Positions 1-9,971 of a stretch of 64,000 bases of DNA are shown in pieces. The stretch is from JBGPQJ01 sp963709295 (GTDB taxonomy: Bacteria > Chloroflexota > Anaerolineae > Anaerolineales > Villigracilaceae). The notes beneath the pieces are model-generated. The model had not been told where the DNA came from and ran no database searches. It saw only the letters and a list, made by a program, of their open reading frames with translations. The DNA is taken from the NCBI GenBank assembly GCA_963709295.1, contig CAVPVW010000003.1, positions 1-64,000 of the forward strand. The letters run 5' to 3'. The position numbers were made by a program, and so were the translations under genes. Each line of letters begins with the position of its first letter. Positions within the stretch are counted from its first letter, which is position 1.

Positions 1-9
1 CTTTTCACC

Positions 10-37
10 AACCATAGCTTTGCGAGCTATGGTTTTT
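10..37 (+). terminator. Rho-independent terminator after the leftmost tRNA-Met repeat
   Basis: A 10-bp stem (AACCATAGCT / AGCTATGGTT) with a 5-nt loop is followed by a T run. The same structure follows the repeat copy at 13950. Bases 1-2 are the last two bases of a repeat copy, so an attachment repeat or the intact tRNA-Met gene should end exactly at the left window edge. Confidence 0.8.
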
Positions 38-91
38 CGTTAACCCGACGGACTGTGATTGGTAAATATTCCATTCAAGGAGGTGTTTTGC

Positions 92-327
92 ATGAACCAC
101 AGTTCGCCGGGCTCGTTAGCCCTCAACAAGACCATTATCGGCTTTTTGAACTATAAAACAGCCGAAGGCCTGACCGATCGGTCCGTGAATTCCTATAAAC
201 GTTACTCGAAAAGTGGCTGGAACCCACAGGGGAAATTGAGGTGGGTCGCATCACGCAACAAACCTTGCACTGGTGTTGGGAGGTTTTTTTGCACGGGAAA
301 CCAATAAGCATCTTTGCTTCTTGGTAA
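92..327 (+). pseudogene. Tyrosine recombinase (integrase) N-terminal fragment, frameshifted
   Basis: A strong Shine-Dalgarno (AAGGAGGTG, 77-85) precedes the ATG at 92. The first 37 codons read as the SAM-like core-binding domain of a phage-type integrase (KTIIGFLNYKTAEGLTDRSV). A frame change near 196 moves the same domain into another frame (LLEKWLEPTGEIEVGRITQQ), which stops at 325-327. No catalytic domain with the R-H-R-Y residues follows, so the gene is both shifted and truncated. It lies directly behind a tRNA-Met attachment repeat, the usual position for an island integrase. The family call rests on pattern recognition of the domain. Confidence 0.7.
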
Positions 328-368
328 ATTTGTATTTAAAAATTTAATTTGACTCTGGGTCAGTTTGT

Positions 369-393
369 AGAGGTTCGAATCCTTTGCCCCCAG
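369..393 (+). other. tRNA 3'-end remnant (T arm and acceptor strand)
   Basis: A T arm (AGAGG, TTCGAAT loop, CCTTT) is followed by GCCCCCA and GC, the layout of a tRNA 3' end. The bases upstream do not fold into an anticodon arm or a 5' half, so this is only a 3' remnant. It differs from the tRNA-Met repeat elsewhere in the window and may be the trace of an integration at another tRNA. Confidence 0.45.
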
Positions 394-396
394 CTT

Positions 397-422
397 GAAG
401 ACCTTCACAAGAAGGTCTTTTT
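397..422 (+). terminator. Rho-independent terminator after the tRNA remnant
   Basis: GAAGACCTTC, an ACAA loop, then GAAGGTCTTT and further T residues. It sits directly after the tRNA 3' remnant, as terminators do behind real tRNA genes. Confidence 0.75.
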
Positions 423-487
423 ATTTGGGATGTTCTATCGTACTGGCACTATAAACACTTATTGATTTCCCTCCCAATGCGCAGGCT

Positions 488-1202
488 TTATTTCTCGCCA
501 GTGTTACGTAGAAAGAGTGCCTGTTGCAGCACACCACCTGGCGGGATGACCAGGAACTCATCACCCTCTTGCTCAAGCGTAACAGCAATCTTTACCAGTT
601 GCTCCAAATACCGATCTGATCCGAGCATCTCCTCATATCGCATCCCCCAACGAGAACAGAAATCAGCCACTTCAAGAGCTTTGGCACGATAAGTTTCCAG
701 CTCTGTCGCGTTCCGCGCAACCATCATCAACCGCTTGTAATTGTGGTACTGAGTGTCCATTAACCAGGCGGTTGTTTCGGCGCCATATTTCTTTTCGTTG
801 GCGCGGCTCTCCTCCAACGGATTGGTTCCAGCTTCGAGCCAGCCTTTGGAAAGATAATATGTCTCCTGGTTCATTTTCCATTTCGCGCTGGTAGGCCTGG
901 TATGAGCCGAGCAGAATGGCAATACAGTCATCAGTCCGTGGGATGAGCAGGAAATGTTCCCCAGCTTTGATATTATCCAGGCCGTTTCCACACAGGCCAT
1001 AGCCCAAGACCACCAGGCTGGGTTGTTCGAGGCTATCGATCGCATCCTGGATGGTCTGGCGTAATTTCTTAGGGACCGCATGCAGGCCGTAATCAAAAAA
1101 GGTGATGCTGCTGGACATTCCATCCGGCAGCATTTTTTCCAGCCAATGTTGAAAGACCTGGCAGGCAAGGACGACTACAGGCTTTACCAGTTTCTCCTTC
1201 AC
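488..1202 (-). pseudogene. DUF1638-like protein, frameshifted
   Basis: Two overlapping frames make up one protein of about 238 residues. The N-terminal half (VKPVVVLACQVFQHWLEKML...VLGYGLCGNGLDNI) is in one frame and the C-terminal half (EADFCSRWG-type region to FLRNTGEK) in another, with the break near 870. I recognise a DUF1638-like pattern, a family often found beside corrinoid methyltransferases; its chemistry is not assigned with confidence. It is the last gene of the corrinoid/UroD operon, about 160 bp behind the corrinoid protein. GTG at 1202 is chosen because conservation seems to begin there; ATG at 1244 in the same frame is an alternative. Confidence 0.6.
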
Positions 1203-1364
1203 GCTGTCGAAGATTTTTCGCGTACGCAGAATACATTGACCCAATGCATCGAATAAGCGTCTTAGCCAGAGAACGGATCACACACCAGATGCGGCTTACG
1301 GATTTGATCGTCTCCCGGATTCATCTCTTTGAGTATGCGATTGCGAAGTTTCATTGAGCAATCC

Positions 1365-2007
1365 TCAAGAAACTGCGAGGAGGGACTTTGCAAGTGCGAC
1401 AGCCCGGCTGGCATCGGGGGCGCAGCCATCCGCACCGATCTGGTGGGAGTAAGCTTCAGTCACGGGTGCGCCGCCAATCATGACCTTAATCTGGTCGCGA
1501 ACACCGGCTTCCTTGAGGGCATTGATGGTTGTATTCATGGATGGCATGGTCGTGGTTAACAAAGCGGACATGGCCACGATCCCGGCATTTGTTTCACGAA
1601 CAGCAGCGACAAACTTCTCCGGGGCGACATCCGTGCCCAGGTCCACGATCTCGAATCCAGCCCCCTCCAGCATCATGGCGACTAAGTTCTTACCGATGTC
1701 GTGCAGATCACCTTTGACCGTGCCGATGATGACTTTACCTAAAGATTTGACATCCGCCTCCTTGAGGGCGGGTTTGAGCAAGGCCATCCCGGCTTGCATA
1801 GCCCGGGCAGAGATCAGCATTTCGGGGACGAAGTATTCGCCTTCTTCAAAGAGGCGGCCAACCCTCTGCCAGAGCTGAAACCATCCCTTCGTTTAGTATG
1901 ATTTCCGCTGGAATGCCGGCTGCAATCGCTGCCTTGACTTTCTCTTGTACAACTTCGCTCTGACCTTCCATGACTGCTGTGTGGATATCCTTGACAAGTG
2001 TTTCCAT
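1365..2007 (-). pseudogene. Corrinoid (B12-binding) methyltransferase carrier protein, frameshifted
   Basis: Small cobalamin carrier of the MtaC/MtbC/MttC type, which shuttles a methyl group between a substrate methyltransferase and an acceptor. The ATG at 2007 has a good ribosome site (AAGGAGTGA). Residues 1 to about 50 form the helical cap domain (METLVKDIHTAVMEG...), then an extra G near 1862 breaks the frame. The rest (GRLFEEGEYFVPEMLISARAMQ...) carries the Rossmann B12 domain with the cobalt-ligating D-x-H-x-x-G signature (GDLHDIGKNLV) and a GG motif near the end. Restoring one base gives about 214 residues, normal for the family. Adjacent UroD-type methyltransferases support the role. 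Confidence 0.85.
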
Positions 2008-2234
2008 TTATCACTCCTTACAAATGATATTTTTGATAATGATGATAAGTTCGTTATTAAAAAATCCTGCCAAACCCAGATACTCATCGATTGATTCTTT
2101 TCACGTTCAGTATGGTCGTCATCATCAAGGCAGAAAGTGTAAAAATGATGGAGCGACCAGCTAGAAAAGACGTGACAACCTTATCGGGCGGTATGTCAGT
2201 GCCCAGTTCCGTAACTTAAGAGCCGCTCTCAGCT

Positions 2235-2776
2235 TTATTCGATCTCCAACCTGGTATTTTCCAGGTCAATCCAGTCGACGGTTAAATCGCGTGCTTCGGT
2301 GACAAAAAAGACACCCACCGGTCGGTCACTGGAGTGCGTTGCCTCGCAGTGCACCGTTCCTTTCAGCATGGTAAACATCTCCACTCCGCGGGGGCAGGGG
2401 TACATATTAAGGCAGATGAAATCGTCTTCAGTAAGGGTTCCGGCTGTATCCCGCCTGTGGATTTCGTCAGCTGGAAGCCGACATATCACCAGAAAAAAAG
2501 GTCTCGCTTCACCCCCATAATCAGGGATCAGAAACTCTTCGGAATCCGGATGTACACCCAGCCGAACCGTTGTTTTGCTTACTCCAATGGCAGTTAATTT
2601 ATGCGGCCCGAGGTCTTCCCTTGAGACATACAACACATCCCCCACATTCTCACCAGAGGAGGTTGCAATGTTGCAGGAGTTGGCTTGAAGAGCATAATTA
2701 AACCCAGTGTATGCAGCTCTTCCATAATGATTTTAGTCACTTGTAAAGGTTTAAGCGATAGAGTGATTGGTCGCAT
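2235..2776 (-). pseudogene. Conserved hypothetical protein of the corrinoid operon, frameshifted
   Basis: About 180 residues in two frames joined near 2650: the first part reads MRPITLSLKPLQVTKIIMEE, the second continues GDVLYVSREDLGPHKLTAIG. No signal peptide, membrane segment or recognised catalytic motif is visible. The second half is rich in beta-type stretches and has a PCPRGVEMFTMLKG segment; a cupin-like or lyase-like fold is possible but not shown. It lies between the UroD-type methyltransferase and the corrinoid protein in the same orientation, so a role in the same methyl-transfer pathway is inferred from position only. Confidence 0.5.
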
Positions 2777-2899
2777 TTTTCACACTTTCAGCTCGTAAGG
2801 CCCATGGATAATCTCGACAGGGTTGAATAGCTTTTTATATTCATTCATTACGGTCTGTGTCTCAAAATCAATTGATAAGCCTGTCTTCCCTACTAGGAG

Positions 2900-3995
2900 T
2901 TAGAGCGGGTTGGGGACAAGAGTCCGGTATTCCTTGACGGCGTTCACGAGTGCCTCAATGTTTTCCAGGGGTACGTCGCTCATGATTTCCTGTGACGGAG
3001 CGATCATATAACCGCCATGTCGCCCGAGCAATTCTACGCATTCTTTCGTGGAAGCTCTTACCTGCTCCGGAGTCCCAAAGGGCAGCAGTTCCTGGGTATC
3101 AATTCCTCCGAAGAAACTGAGCTTTTCACCGTATTTTTCGACAAGCTCACGAATGGGCATGGCTTGTGGCTGCACCGGATGAAGCATGTTGATGCCCAAG
3201 TCTACAAAATCCGGTAAAATCTTCTGTAGGTCTCCACAGGAGTGTTGCATCACGGGTAAACCCGCCTCTTGATAGACGCTGTAAATGCGCTTTAGACGTG
3301 GCTTAAATAATTCGCGCCAGTGTTTATCTTTCATGATCAAGCCTTTTTGAGTGCCATAATCGTCGCCGAAGCGCACGCCGTCTATTCCAGCGGCAACATA
3401 ACGCTTCGCTACCGCCACCTGATAATCAGTTATCCGGTCCAATAGTTCTTCGACGAAGGAGCGGTTTTGGTAGAAGTCCATCAGCAGGTTTTCGAACCCG
3501 CGGAGAGACCAGGCTCGTTCGAACAGGCCGATGTGTTGCAGCGCTAAAACAAAATACTCATCCCCCGCTTGTTTAACGATTTGATCTGTGTAGTACATTA
3601 ACCCATCAGCGTTGGGGTCCGGGAACCGATAATTGGCGAAATTTTCCAGGGATTGAAACGGGTGATCTGTTACCCATACGCCTTCCGAGGTCAAGGACCA
3701 GCCAACCCCCCAGCAATCAAATATGACTTGCTGATCGTCATCAACTCGGGTCAGGTCAAATTCAATTGCCTTCGCGATGAGAGCGGGGTTGTCGCGAAAA
3801 TAATACTGATTTGCCGAATGAAAAGGTCGGTGCCAGATGGTTATCGACAAGCCGATCGATCTCTTCCGGTCTCACGCCATAATGATTTGCCACCCGACCC
3901 AAGTCATTTCCGGTGAAATCGATTTGAGTTGGAAAATAGTCAAGCGGTTGCCGGTATATTGCCCGGCGCACTCGTTCTTTGTGTGTCAGGGTCAT
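2900..3995 (-). pseudogene. UroD/MtaA-type corrinoid methyltransferase, frameshifted
   Basis: Uroporphyrinogen decarboxylase superfamily protein of about 360 residues. In this context it is more likely a cobalamin-dependent methyltransferase (MtaA/CmuA type) than the haem enzyme. The N-terminus (MTLTHKERVRRAIYRQPLDY) is in one frame and the remainder in another, with the break near 3820. The zinc-binding HxCG motif is present (MQHSCGDLQKILPDF), followed by the family pattern NMLHPVQPQA and FFGGIDTQELLPFGTPEQVR. A corrinoid carrier and a second UroD-type gene lie in the same operon, and a sugar ABC transporter sits between the two methyltransferases. Confidence 0.8.
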
Positions 3996-4053
3996 GATTT
4001 GACCTCCAAGAAAGCATATTCTAATTCATATTCTTTAATGAGGTTGCCAGAAG

Positions 4054-4089
4054 AACCCTGGAGGTCTCCCACGGAGACCTCCAGGGTTT
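4054..4089 (-). terminator. Long hairpin behind the sugar-binding protein gene
   Basis: A perfect 16-bp inverted repeat (AACCCTGGAGGTCTCC / GGAGACCTCCAGGGTT) around a 3-nt loop lies just downstream of the binding-protein gene and upstream of the next gene, both on the minus strand. There is no clear T run on the minus side, so it may be a partial terminator or a 3'-stabilising hairpin that raises binding-protein expression. Confidence 0.65.
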
Positions 4090-4106
4090 CAAGTCGAGCT
4101 CGAACC

Positions 4107-5155
4107 TTACTTGAACATCGCACCCATTAGATCTGCGTTAGTTGCATCGACCCAGAAGTAACCCACATTCACCCATTTTGGATTGGTAATGTTGCCGTTA
4201 GCCAACATATCCTTGATATACGCATTCGGGGAAATGTTGAAGAGGCACAGGTCATGCACAGCCGTATAACCCTCAGCGTACAAATTCTGTTGCAACACAG
4301 CGTAGAAGGTGCCATCCTTGGCGGCGTTGACAACGTCCATGGTGGTGACGTCTGAAGCCACGACCTTCAATGTACCATCCTTAATCCGATCGAGTGCGCC
4401 GGTTTCTCGTAAGGCAGTTAACAAGGCAGCGCCATGTCCACTTGTTACGATCAACCCAGACAGGTCCGGGTTGGCCTGCAAGAAAGCGGAAATAGCCTTG
4501 GTAGCCTCATCATCTGAACCACCCATTGGGAATTCAGGCAGCAGTTCAATGTTCGGATATTTCTCAGCCACGGTCTTCTTGATCCCATCGACGCGGGTCA
4601 AGATGGCCGAGTTTGCCACTTGCATGGAAACACCTACCTTGCCTCCCTTACCGCCCAAGGCCTCGTTCATCTTATCTGCATATCCCGGGCCGATCTCGTC
4701 TTCATTGGGGTTCAAGGCTTCAAGCGGTATGGGACTGGGGCCGCCAGTAGCAATCCAAACGGTAGGGATACCAGCTTTAATTGCTTTTGTCGTGACATCT
4801 GTCACTGCTGGCGCGTCAAGCACACCCACGATGATGCCGGCGGGGTTCTGAGCGATGACCTGATCCATCGCGGTCACCTGAGCCGCGGTATCATAACCTT
4901 GTGGCCCGGCGATCGTCAATGTTGCGCCTACTTCAGCGGCGGCATCTTTCATCCCTTGAAGGTTTGGCGTCCACCAAGGATGAGCGCCTAAATTCGTAAC
5001 AAACACAATTTCTTTCCCGGCGCACAGCTTCTCGCCAGCACTGGCTGCAGGCTGAACGGCAGGTTGCGGAGCGAGGCGCCGGGCTAAGCACACGCAGACA
5101 GAACCAAACTCAGCACGACCAAGGTAGTGATTACTAACAACGTCTTGTGTTTCAT
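4107..5155 (-). pseudogene. Sugar ABC transporter substrate-binding lipoprotein, frameshifted near the signal peptide
   Basis: Periplasmic-binding protein of the ribose/xylose (Peripla_BP_4) class. The ATG at 5155 starts a lipoprotein signal (MKHKTLLVITTLVVLSLVLS followed by AC), then a break near 5085 moves the mature protein into another frame. The mature part shows KEIVFVTNLGAHPWWTPNLQ, the ATGGPSPIPLEALNPNEDE segment and a C-terminal GYFWVDATNADLMG. Mature length of about 325 residues is normal. It is followed by the permease and ATPase genes of the same transporter further upstream on the minus strand. The ligand is not readable from sequence, although the neighbours suggest a methylated or methoxylated sugar-like compound. 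Confidence 0.85.
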
Positions 5156-5290
5156 CTTTTCTCCTTATTTTTGATTTGAAAGAAATCGAATTGAAACAAT
5201 TGAATTAGGTTGTATTGGACACATCATGGTGCTTCAAACCTGAATGCTATTCACCTCCTTTTCACATATCTATGGCTTGAAAAGCCGAGA

Positions 5291-6324
5291 CTAGCGTCGT
5301 TGCCTGCGGGAGAAGATGTCAAAAGTTACCGCTGCCAACAGCATCAAACCACTGGCGAAACCCTGCCAAAAGACCGATACTCTCATCAGAATTAAGCCAT
5401 TCCCGATCAACGCCATCAATAAAACGCCCAGGAATGAGCCAATAACAGTACCTTCACCCCCGTAGATGCTGGCTCCGCCGAGGACACATGCAGTAATTAC
5501 GCGTAATTCGGTGCCGGTGCCGCTCAAGGGAAAGGCTGCTCCCAGCCGAGAAGTGGTCAGCACGCCAGCAACGCCGGCCAAGGTACCTGACAAAACATAA
5601 ACACCAATCCGCAAAGCTGTAACCGGTAATCCACACAGCCGCGCCGCTTGCTCATTGCTCCCTATGAAGTAAATAAGACGGAAGACCCGCATCCTTCGAA
5701 TTAGAAAGTCAAAAATCAGCACCAGCGCGACGGAAATGATAACCAGGATTGGAATCCCGAAAACCTGAGCCTGGCCTAAGGCAAGGAATTCACTAGGGAA
5801 CTGCGAGAGAGTGGGCGGCCTTCGGTCAGGACCAGCGCCAACGATAAGACGATGTTCAACATCCCCAAGGTTGCGATCAGCGGATTAATGTGCAATTTGG
5901 CAATCAATAGGCCATTAACCACTCCAACGAGTGCACCGGCTAAAATACCCAGAAGAATTGCTACCCAGACTGGAGCCCCCAACGACATAAGCGCCAGGGC
6001 AGCTATCGTGCCCGTAAAGCCCACCGTCGATCCAACAGACAAATCAAAGCCACCCGATACTAGGGCCATTGTCATGCCGATGGCGATGATGGCGTCAGTT
6101 GACATACCCGCTGCCATTGCCCTTAGATTATTGGGGTTGGAGAAATTAGGAGTCGCGATGGTTAGGATGGTGGCCGCAATTAAGCTAAGCAGCGCAATTC
6201 TCAGTTCGGGAATTTGATTGATCTTTGCCAACATCTGGCGCAACTTGCTCTGCGGAGTTTTTTGAGATCGAGTTTGTTCAGTCAATTGTGCATTCTCCTT
6301 TTTTGGATTCGACGTAAGAACCAT
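5291..6324 (-). pseudogene. Ribose-type sugar ABC transporter permease, frameshifted
   Basis: RbsC/XylH-family inner-membrane permease. The N-terminal part (QIPELRIALLSLIAATILTI..., several membrane helices, AIGMTMALVSGGFDLSVGST) runs to about 5790. The C-terminal part (LIFDFLIRRMRVFRLIYFIG, then ALRIGVYVLSGTLAGVAGVL and LGGASIYGGEGTVIGSFLGV) is in another frame. The GGFDLSVGS and GG-rich cytoplasmic motifs are hallmarks of the family. Restored length of about 345 residues is typical. It lies 3 bp after the ATPase gene and about 140 bp before the binding-protein gene, forming one transporter operon. Confidence 0.85.
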
Positions 6325-6326
6325 TT

Positions 6327-7826
6327 TTAATCAGAGCGTATGCCCGCAGCGTACGCCATAACCAATTCTTCATTGAAGTTGCTTCGTTCCAGTACAGTCG
6401 CCAGCCGACCTGCACACATCACCGCCAACCTGTCGCACAATCCAAGCAACTCAGGCAATTCAGAGGAAACCAAAACAACTATCACTCCGCTTGCAGTCAG
6501 GTCAGTCAATATCTTGTAAATTTCATGCTTTGCGCCCGCGTCAATTCCTGCCGTTGGGTCATCGAGCAACAAGACTTTGGGATGAATAGCCAGCCAACGG
6601 GCTAGAACGGTTTTTTGCTGATTTCCGCCACTCAGGTTTATTACAGGCTGATCGAGCGAAGATGTGCGAATTGCTAATAGTTTGACGAAATCATTTGCCC
6701 TGCGGGCTGCCTCCTTACGGACAATGAACCCTAGCCGGGTCACCTGCTTCAGGGTCGTGACCAAAATATTATCTTCGACGCCAAGATTTATATACAGGCT
6801 TTGTTTTCGACGGTCTTCCGGTGAAAAGCCGATGCCTACCGCCATGGCATCATGTAAGGAGTGGATAAATATTCGCGTGCCCTCGAGGTAGAACTCGCCT
6901 GATTGCACAGGGTATAGACCAAATATGGCTTGCAATAATTCCGTGCGTCCAGACCCCACCAAACCGGCCACCCCAAATATTTCTCCCCGCTGTGACGTTA
7001 AAGGATATATCTTTTAAAGATCTGTTTTCAAATTGCGAATTTCCAATACGACCTCGGAGTGAGGGCGAGACATGCGGCGGATAATAAGTTTCTATTGTGC
7101 GTCCGACCATCATTCGAACCAGACTGTCTGGCGTCGCTTCAGAGGCAGGCAGGGTGGCAATCTTAAGTCCATCTCGCAGAACCGTAACATATCCGCAATC
7201 TCCAAGATTTCAGAAATGTGATGAGAAATATAGATGATGGCGACTTCCCGCGGCTTTAAAGTTCGGATGATTTCGAACAAAATCTTTATTTCAGTGGTCG
7301 TCAGCGCAGAGGTAGGTTCGTCGAGCAGGAGAATTCGGGCGTCCAATGAAATGGCTTTACATATCTCCGTTATTTGTTGTTCCGAGAACCTTAGATCACG
7401 CAGGGGTTTATTTACGTCAATGGATACGCCGAACGGCGCGAAGACTTCTTTAGCCCGTTTGACCATCAAGGCTTGATCTACGGCATTGATGATGCCACGA
7501 ACAGGAAGTCGGTTGGCAAATATATTTTCTGCAACAGTTGCCGCCGGGAATACACTCAATTCTTGATAAACCATCCCGATCCCCAGCGATATGGCGTGAG
7601 TTGGGCTGTTAAAATGAACAGGTGTACCGTTGAGAATTAGTGTGCCCCCATCTGGGTGATATACCCCGCTGATTATTTTCATCAGCGTGCTTTTCCCGGC
7701 GCCATTTTCGCCTATGATGGCATGCACTTCACCTGGATAGATGTCGAGTGATACTTCCGAGAGTGCTTGAACGGCAGGGAATTGTTTACTGATGTTTTTG
7801 ATTTGCAAGACAGGAGTTTTTTCCAA
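6327..7826 (-). pseudogene. Ribose-type sugar ABC transporter ATPase (two NBDs), frameshifted twice
   Basis: RbsA/XylG/MglA-like protein with two nucleotide-binding domains. NBD1 has Walker A GENGAGKST and Walker B ILLLDEPTSAL. The frame breaks near 7135 after IYISHHISEILEIADML, and again near 6980. NBD2 follows with AGLVGSGRTELLQAIFG (the degenerate P-loop usual for the second domain), signature LSGGNQQK, Walker B VLLLDDPTAGID and VLVSSELPELLGLCDRL. Total restored length is about 500 residues, as expected. It is the first transporter gene after the methyltransferase at 7958. Confidence 0.87.
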
Positions 7827-7957
7827 ACAGCGCCTCTTAGAATAAGGAATTGATCAGGTCACATGGCTTAAGAAAATTCACTGAAACAATAGACACTTCC
7901 TCATTTATCCAGTTTGCCACTCGCCACAGCAGAAATCTTGCAGAATTGGTTCCATTT

Positions 7958-9274
7958 TTAGGACAATTGGACATATTTTGCTACACTCAAAAAAATCCAC
8001 TTCAATATTAAATATTGGCTATACTCACGGACTGTCTCGTACATAGCCAGCAGATTCTCAATAGGCACTTTGGCTTGAACATTGTGGATCGGATTAAACA
8101 CAAATCCACCACCTTGGCCAAACACCCGTAGACGTTCCCGTACCTGGGCGCGTACCTCATGGGGTGTGCCAAACGGTAAAGTATGCTGAGTGTCCACACC
8201 GCCACCCCAAAATGTGACCTGGTCGCCAAAGCGTGACTTGAGCACGGTGGGGTCCATGTTCGCTGCTGAGGTCTGGACCGGGTTCAAGATATCAAATCCG
8301 GCTTCGATAATATCCGGGATTATCGGTAAAATCGAACCGCAGGAATGGATGAAAGTCTTCCAGGATGTGTTTTGATGAATCCAATCATTGACCCGCTTGT
8401 AAAAAGGCTTGTACAACGATCGAAATGCCTTGGGTGAGATAAAACAGTTATTCTGCGCTCCAAAGTCTGTGCCGCTGATCCAAGCCACTGTCGGACGATC
8501 GCCCACAGCTGCGTAGACTTTGGGCAGATTTTCCAGCGCAACCGCGCACTGTTGCTCGAAGACTTTCCTGACATAATCCTGGCGGGTCACTGTGCTCATA
8601 TACCATTCGGTCATGTCACGGATGCCCTTGGGATTTTTCAACGTCGGTCCCGGCACTAAAGCGATATCACCGAAGCCCATGCCCCCCAATGCAATTACGA
8701 TAGCCCGATTCGTTTGGGTGTAAAGTGTTTCTGCTTCGTTCTTTAGATATTCCAGTTCTTCATCGGGAATAAGAGTGAATTCCTCCATGTTGTGTTCCAC
8801 ATTCAGATTGACATCTTCAATGGGCGGCTGGCGTACGATCGTATCGAAATAAAAACCGCCATTGGGCATCTTGGCGCAGGGCGGCGCCGAAGTATCTCCC
8901 TGTGGGTACATCAAGATGTCGCCATGCTCATCGTGATCGGTGTTGAACAGTGCGGGCACAAGGACCGGCGTCCCATCGAAAGTCGTCCAGGGTTTCCAGC
9001 CTTCGTTCTTAAAGCCAAAAAAACCGCTCAATCCACCCAGGCCAACCACGTCCACCTCCAACGCATCCTGCAAATCAGGCTTGATCTCGCCCAACATCTG
9101 GAATGACTCAATGACCTTGACAGGAGTTTCGGGCGGATCTAGCTTGAGAGCCTGGCGTAAAGCATAAACTGTGGAGACATGCATACCGGTCTGACCGCAT
9201 CCACCGAGGTCAAGCGGGACGCGGTCAGCTTCCTGGTATTTCAGCGCGACTTGCACCCTTTCCCTTGAATTCAT
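7958..9274 (-). CDS. UroD/MtaA-type corrinoid methyltransferase
   Basis: Intact 438-residue member of the uroporphyrinogen decarboxylase superfamily, inferred to act as a cobalamin-dependent methyltransferase because a corrinoid carrier and a second UroD-type gene share the operon. The start MNSRERVQVALKYQEADRVP is typical of the family. The zinc motif HxC is present (FIHSCGSILPIIPDI), followed by FDILNPVQTSAANMDP and FWGGGVDTQHTLPFGTP. The C-terminal tail after QYLILKW is longer and more hydrophobic than usual and may be read-through past a lost frame. It lies upstream of the sugar transporter genes, with 131 bp between. It could be the substrate-side methyltransferase, with the 2.9 kb copy serving the acceptor side, or the reverse. 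Confidence 0.8.
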   Translation of the reverse strand: MNSRERVQVALKYQEADRVPLDLGGCGQTGMHVSTVYALRQALKLDPPETPVKVIESFQMLGEIKPDLQDALEVDVVGLGGLSGFFGFKNEGWKPWTTFDGTPVLVPALFNTDHDEHGDILMYPQGDTSAPPCAKMPNGGFYFDTIVRQPPIEDVNLNVEHNMEEFTLIPDEELEYLKNEAETLYTQTNRAIVIALGGMGFGDIALVPGPTLKNPKGIRDMTEWYMSTVTRQDYVRKVFEQQCAVALENLPKVYAAVGDRPTVAWISGTDFGAQNNCFISPKAFRSLYKPFYKRVNDWIHQNTSWKTFIHSCGSILPIIPDIIEAGFDILNPVQTSAANMDPTVLKSRFGDQVTFWGGGVDTQHTLPFGTPHEVRAQVRERLRVFGQGGGFVFNPIHNVQAKVPIENLLAMYETVREYSQYLILKWIFLSVAKYVQLS

Positions 9275-9337
9275 CTTTTAACTCCAATAAATGCTTTTTA
9301 ACACATGTGGTAAAGACAGTTCCAAACAGAAAAATTT

Positions 9338-9753
9338 CTATTTGGTCGGAGGATTCTTGACGCCCGACAGCGAAAGGGCTGCTAAGAAGTCTTCATAATG
9401 AAGATCTGGTTTTTGCAAATACGCGGAGGCCGGTCCCGTAAGCGCTATTGCCTCGTCCTTATTAATCCAAGTACAAACAATAACAGGGATATTTTCCGTT
9501 TGACTGCCTGTTCTAAGCGCCCTCACTACCTCCCAACCCCGACCCTGCCCGGCAGCTCCGGATCCAGAATTACAAGGGCTGGTCTATTCTGTTTCACAAG
9601 ATCAAAAACTTCCTCCCCAGTACGGGCTGGTTCAACCTTCAAACCACTTTTTTCCGCAAAAAGCTGCAAAAGGCGTGCCAGAAATGGATCAGACTCGCCA
9701 ATAAGACAAAGATGGTCGATGTTGTGGGCAGGATTGGACATGGCAGTAATCAT
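9338..9753 (-). pseudogene. Stand-alone response regulator receiver domain, frameshifted
   Basis: A CheY-like receiver of about 125 residues split near 9535. The first frame gives LCLIGESDPFLARLLQLFAE and VILDPELPGR, where the phosphoacceptor Asp is in LVILDPELPG. The second gives RTGSQTENIPVIVCTWINKD and ASAYLQKPDLHYEDFLAAL with the conserved Lys (QKP). There is no output domain. It lies between the large hybrid regulator and the methyltransferase operon on the same strand, so it probably receives phosphate from that kinase. Confidence 0.7.
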
Positions 9754-9971
9754 GCGAGCAGAATCGCTTGACCCGATGCGGATAATCCAAGTTTGTCATA
9801 TATTGGCGTTGAAGTCTTGCAGAATTGGAGTTTGTTTTTGGATTATTGGACAAATAATTGGATATCCAAAAGCCGGACAGTTTCACCAATTTGTCAGGCT
9901 CCCACTATTAACGGGATGTGATTGCACTTACCTATTTCGAGTTATTTAGACTTTCTCCCCGCTGGTACATT

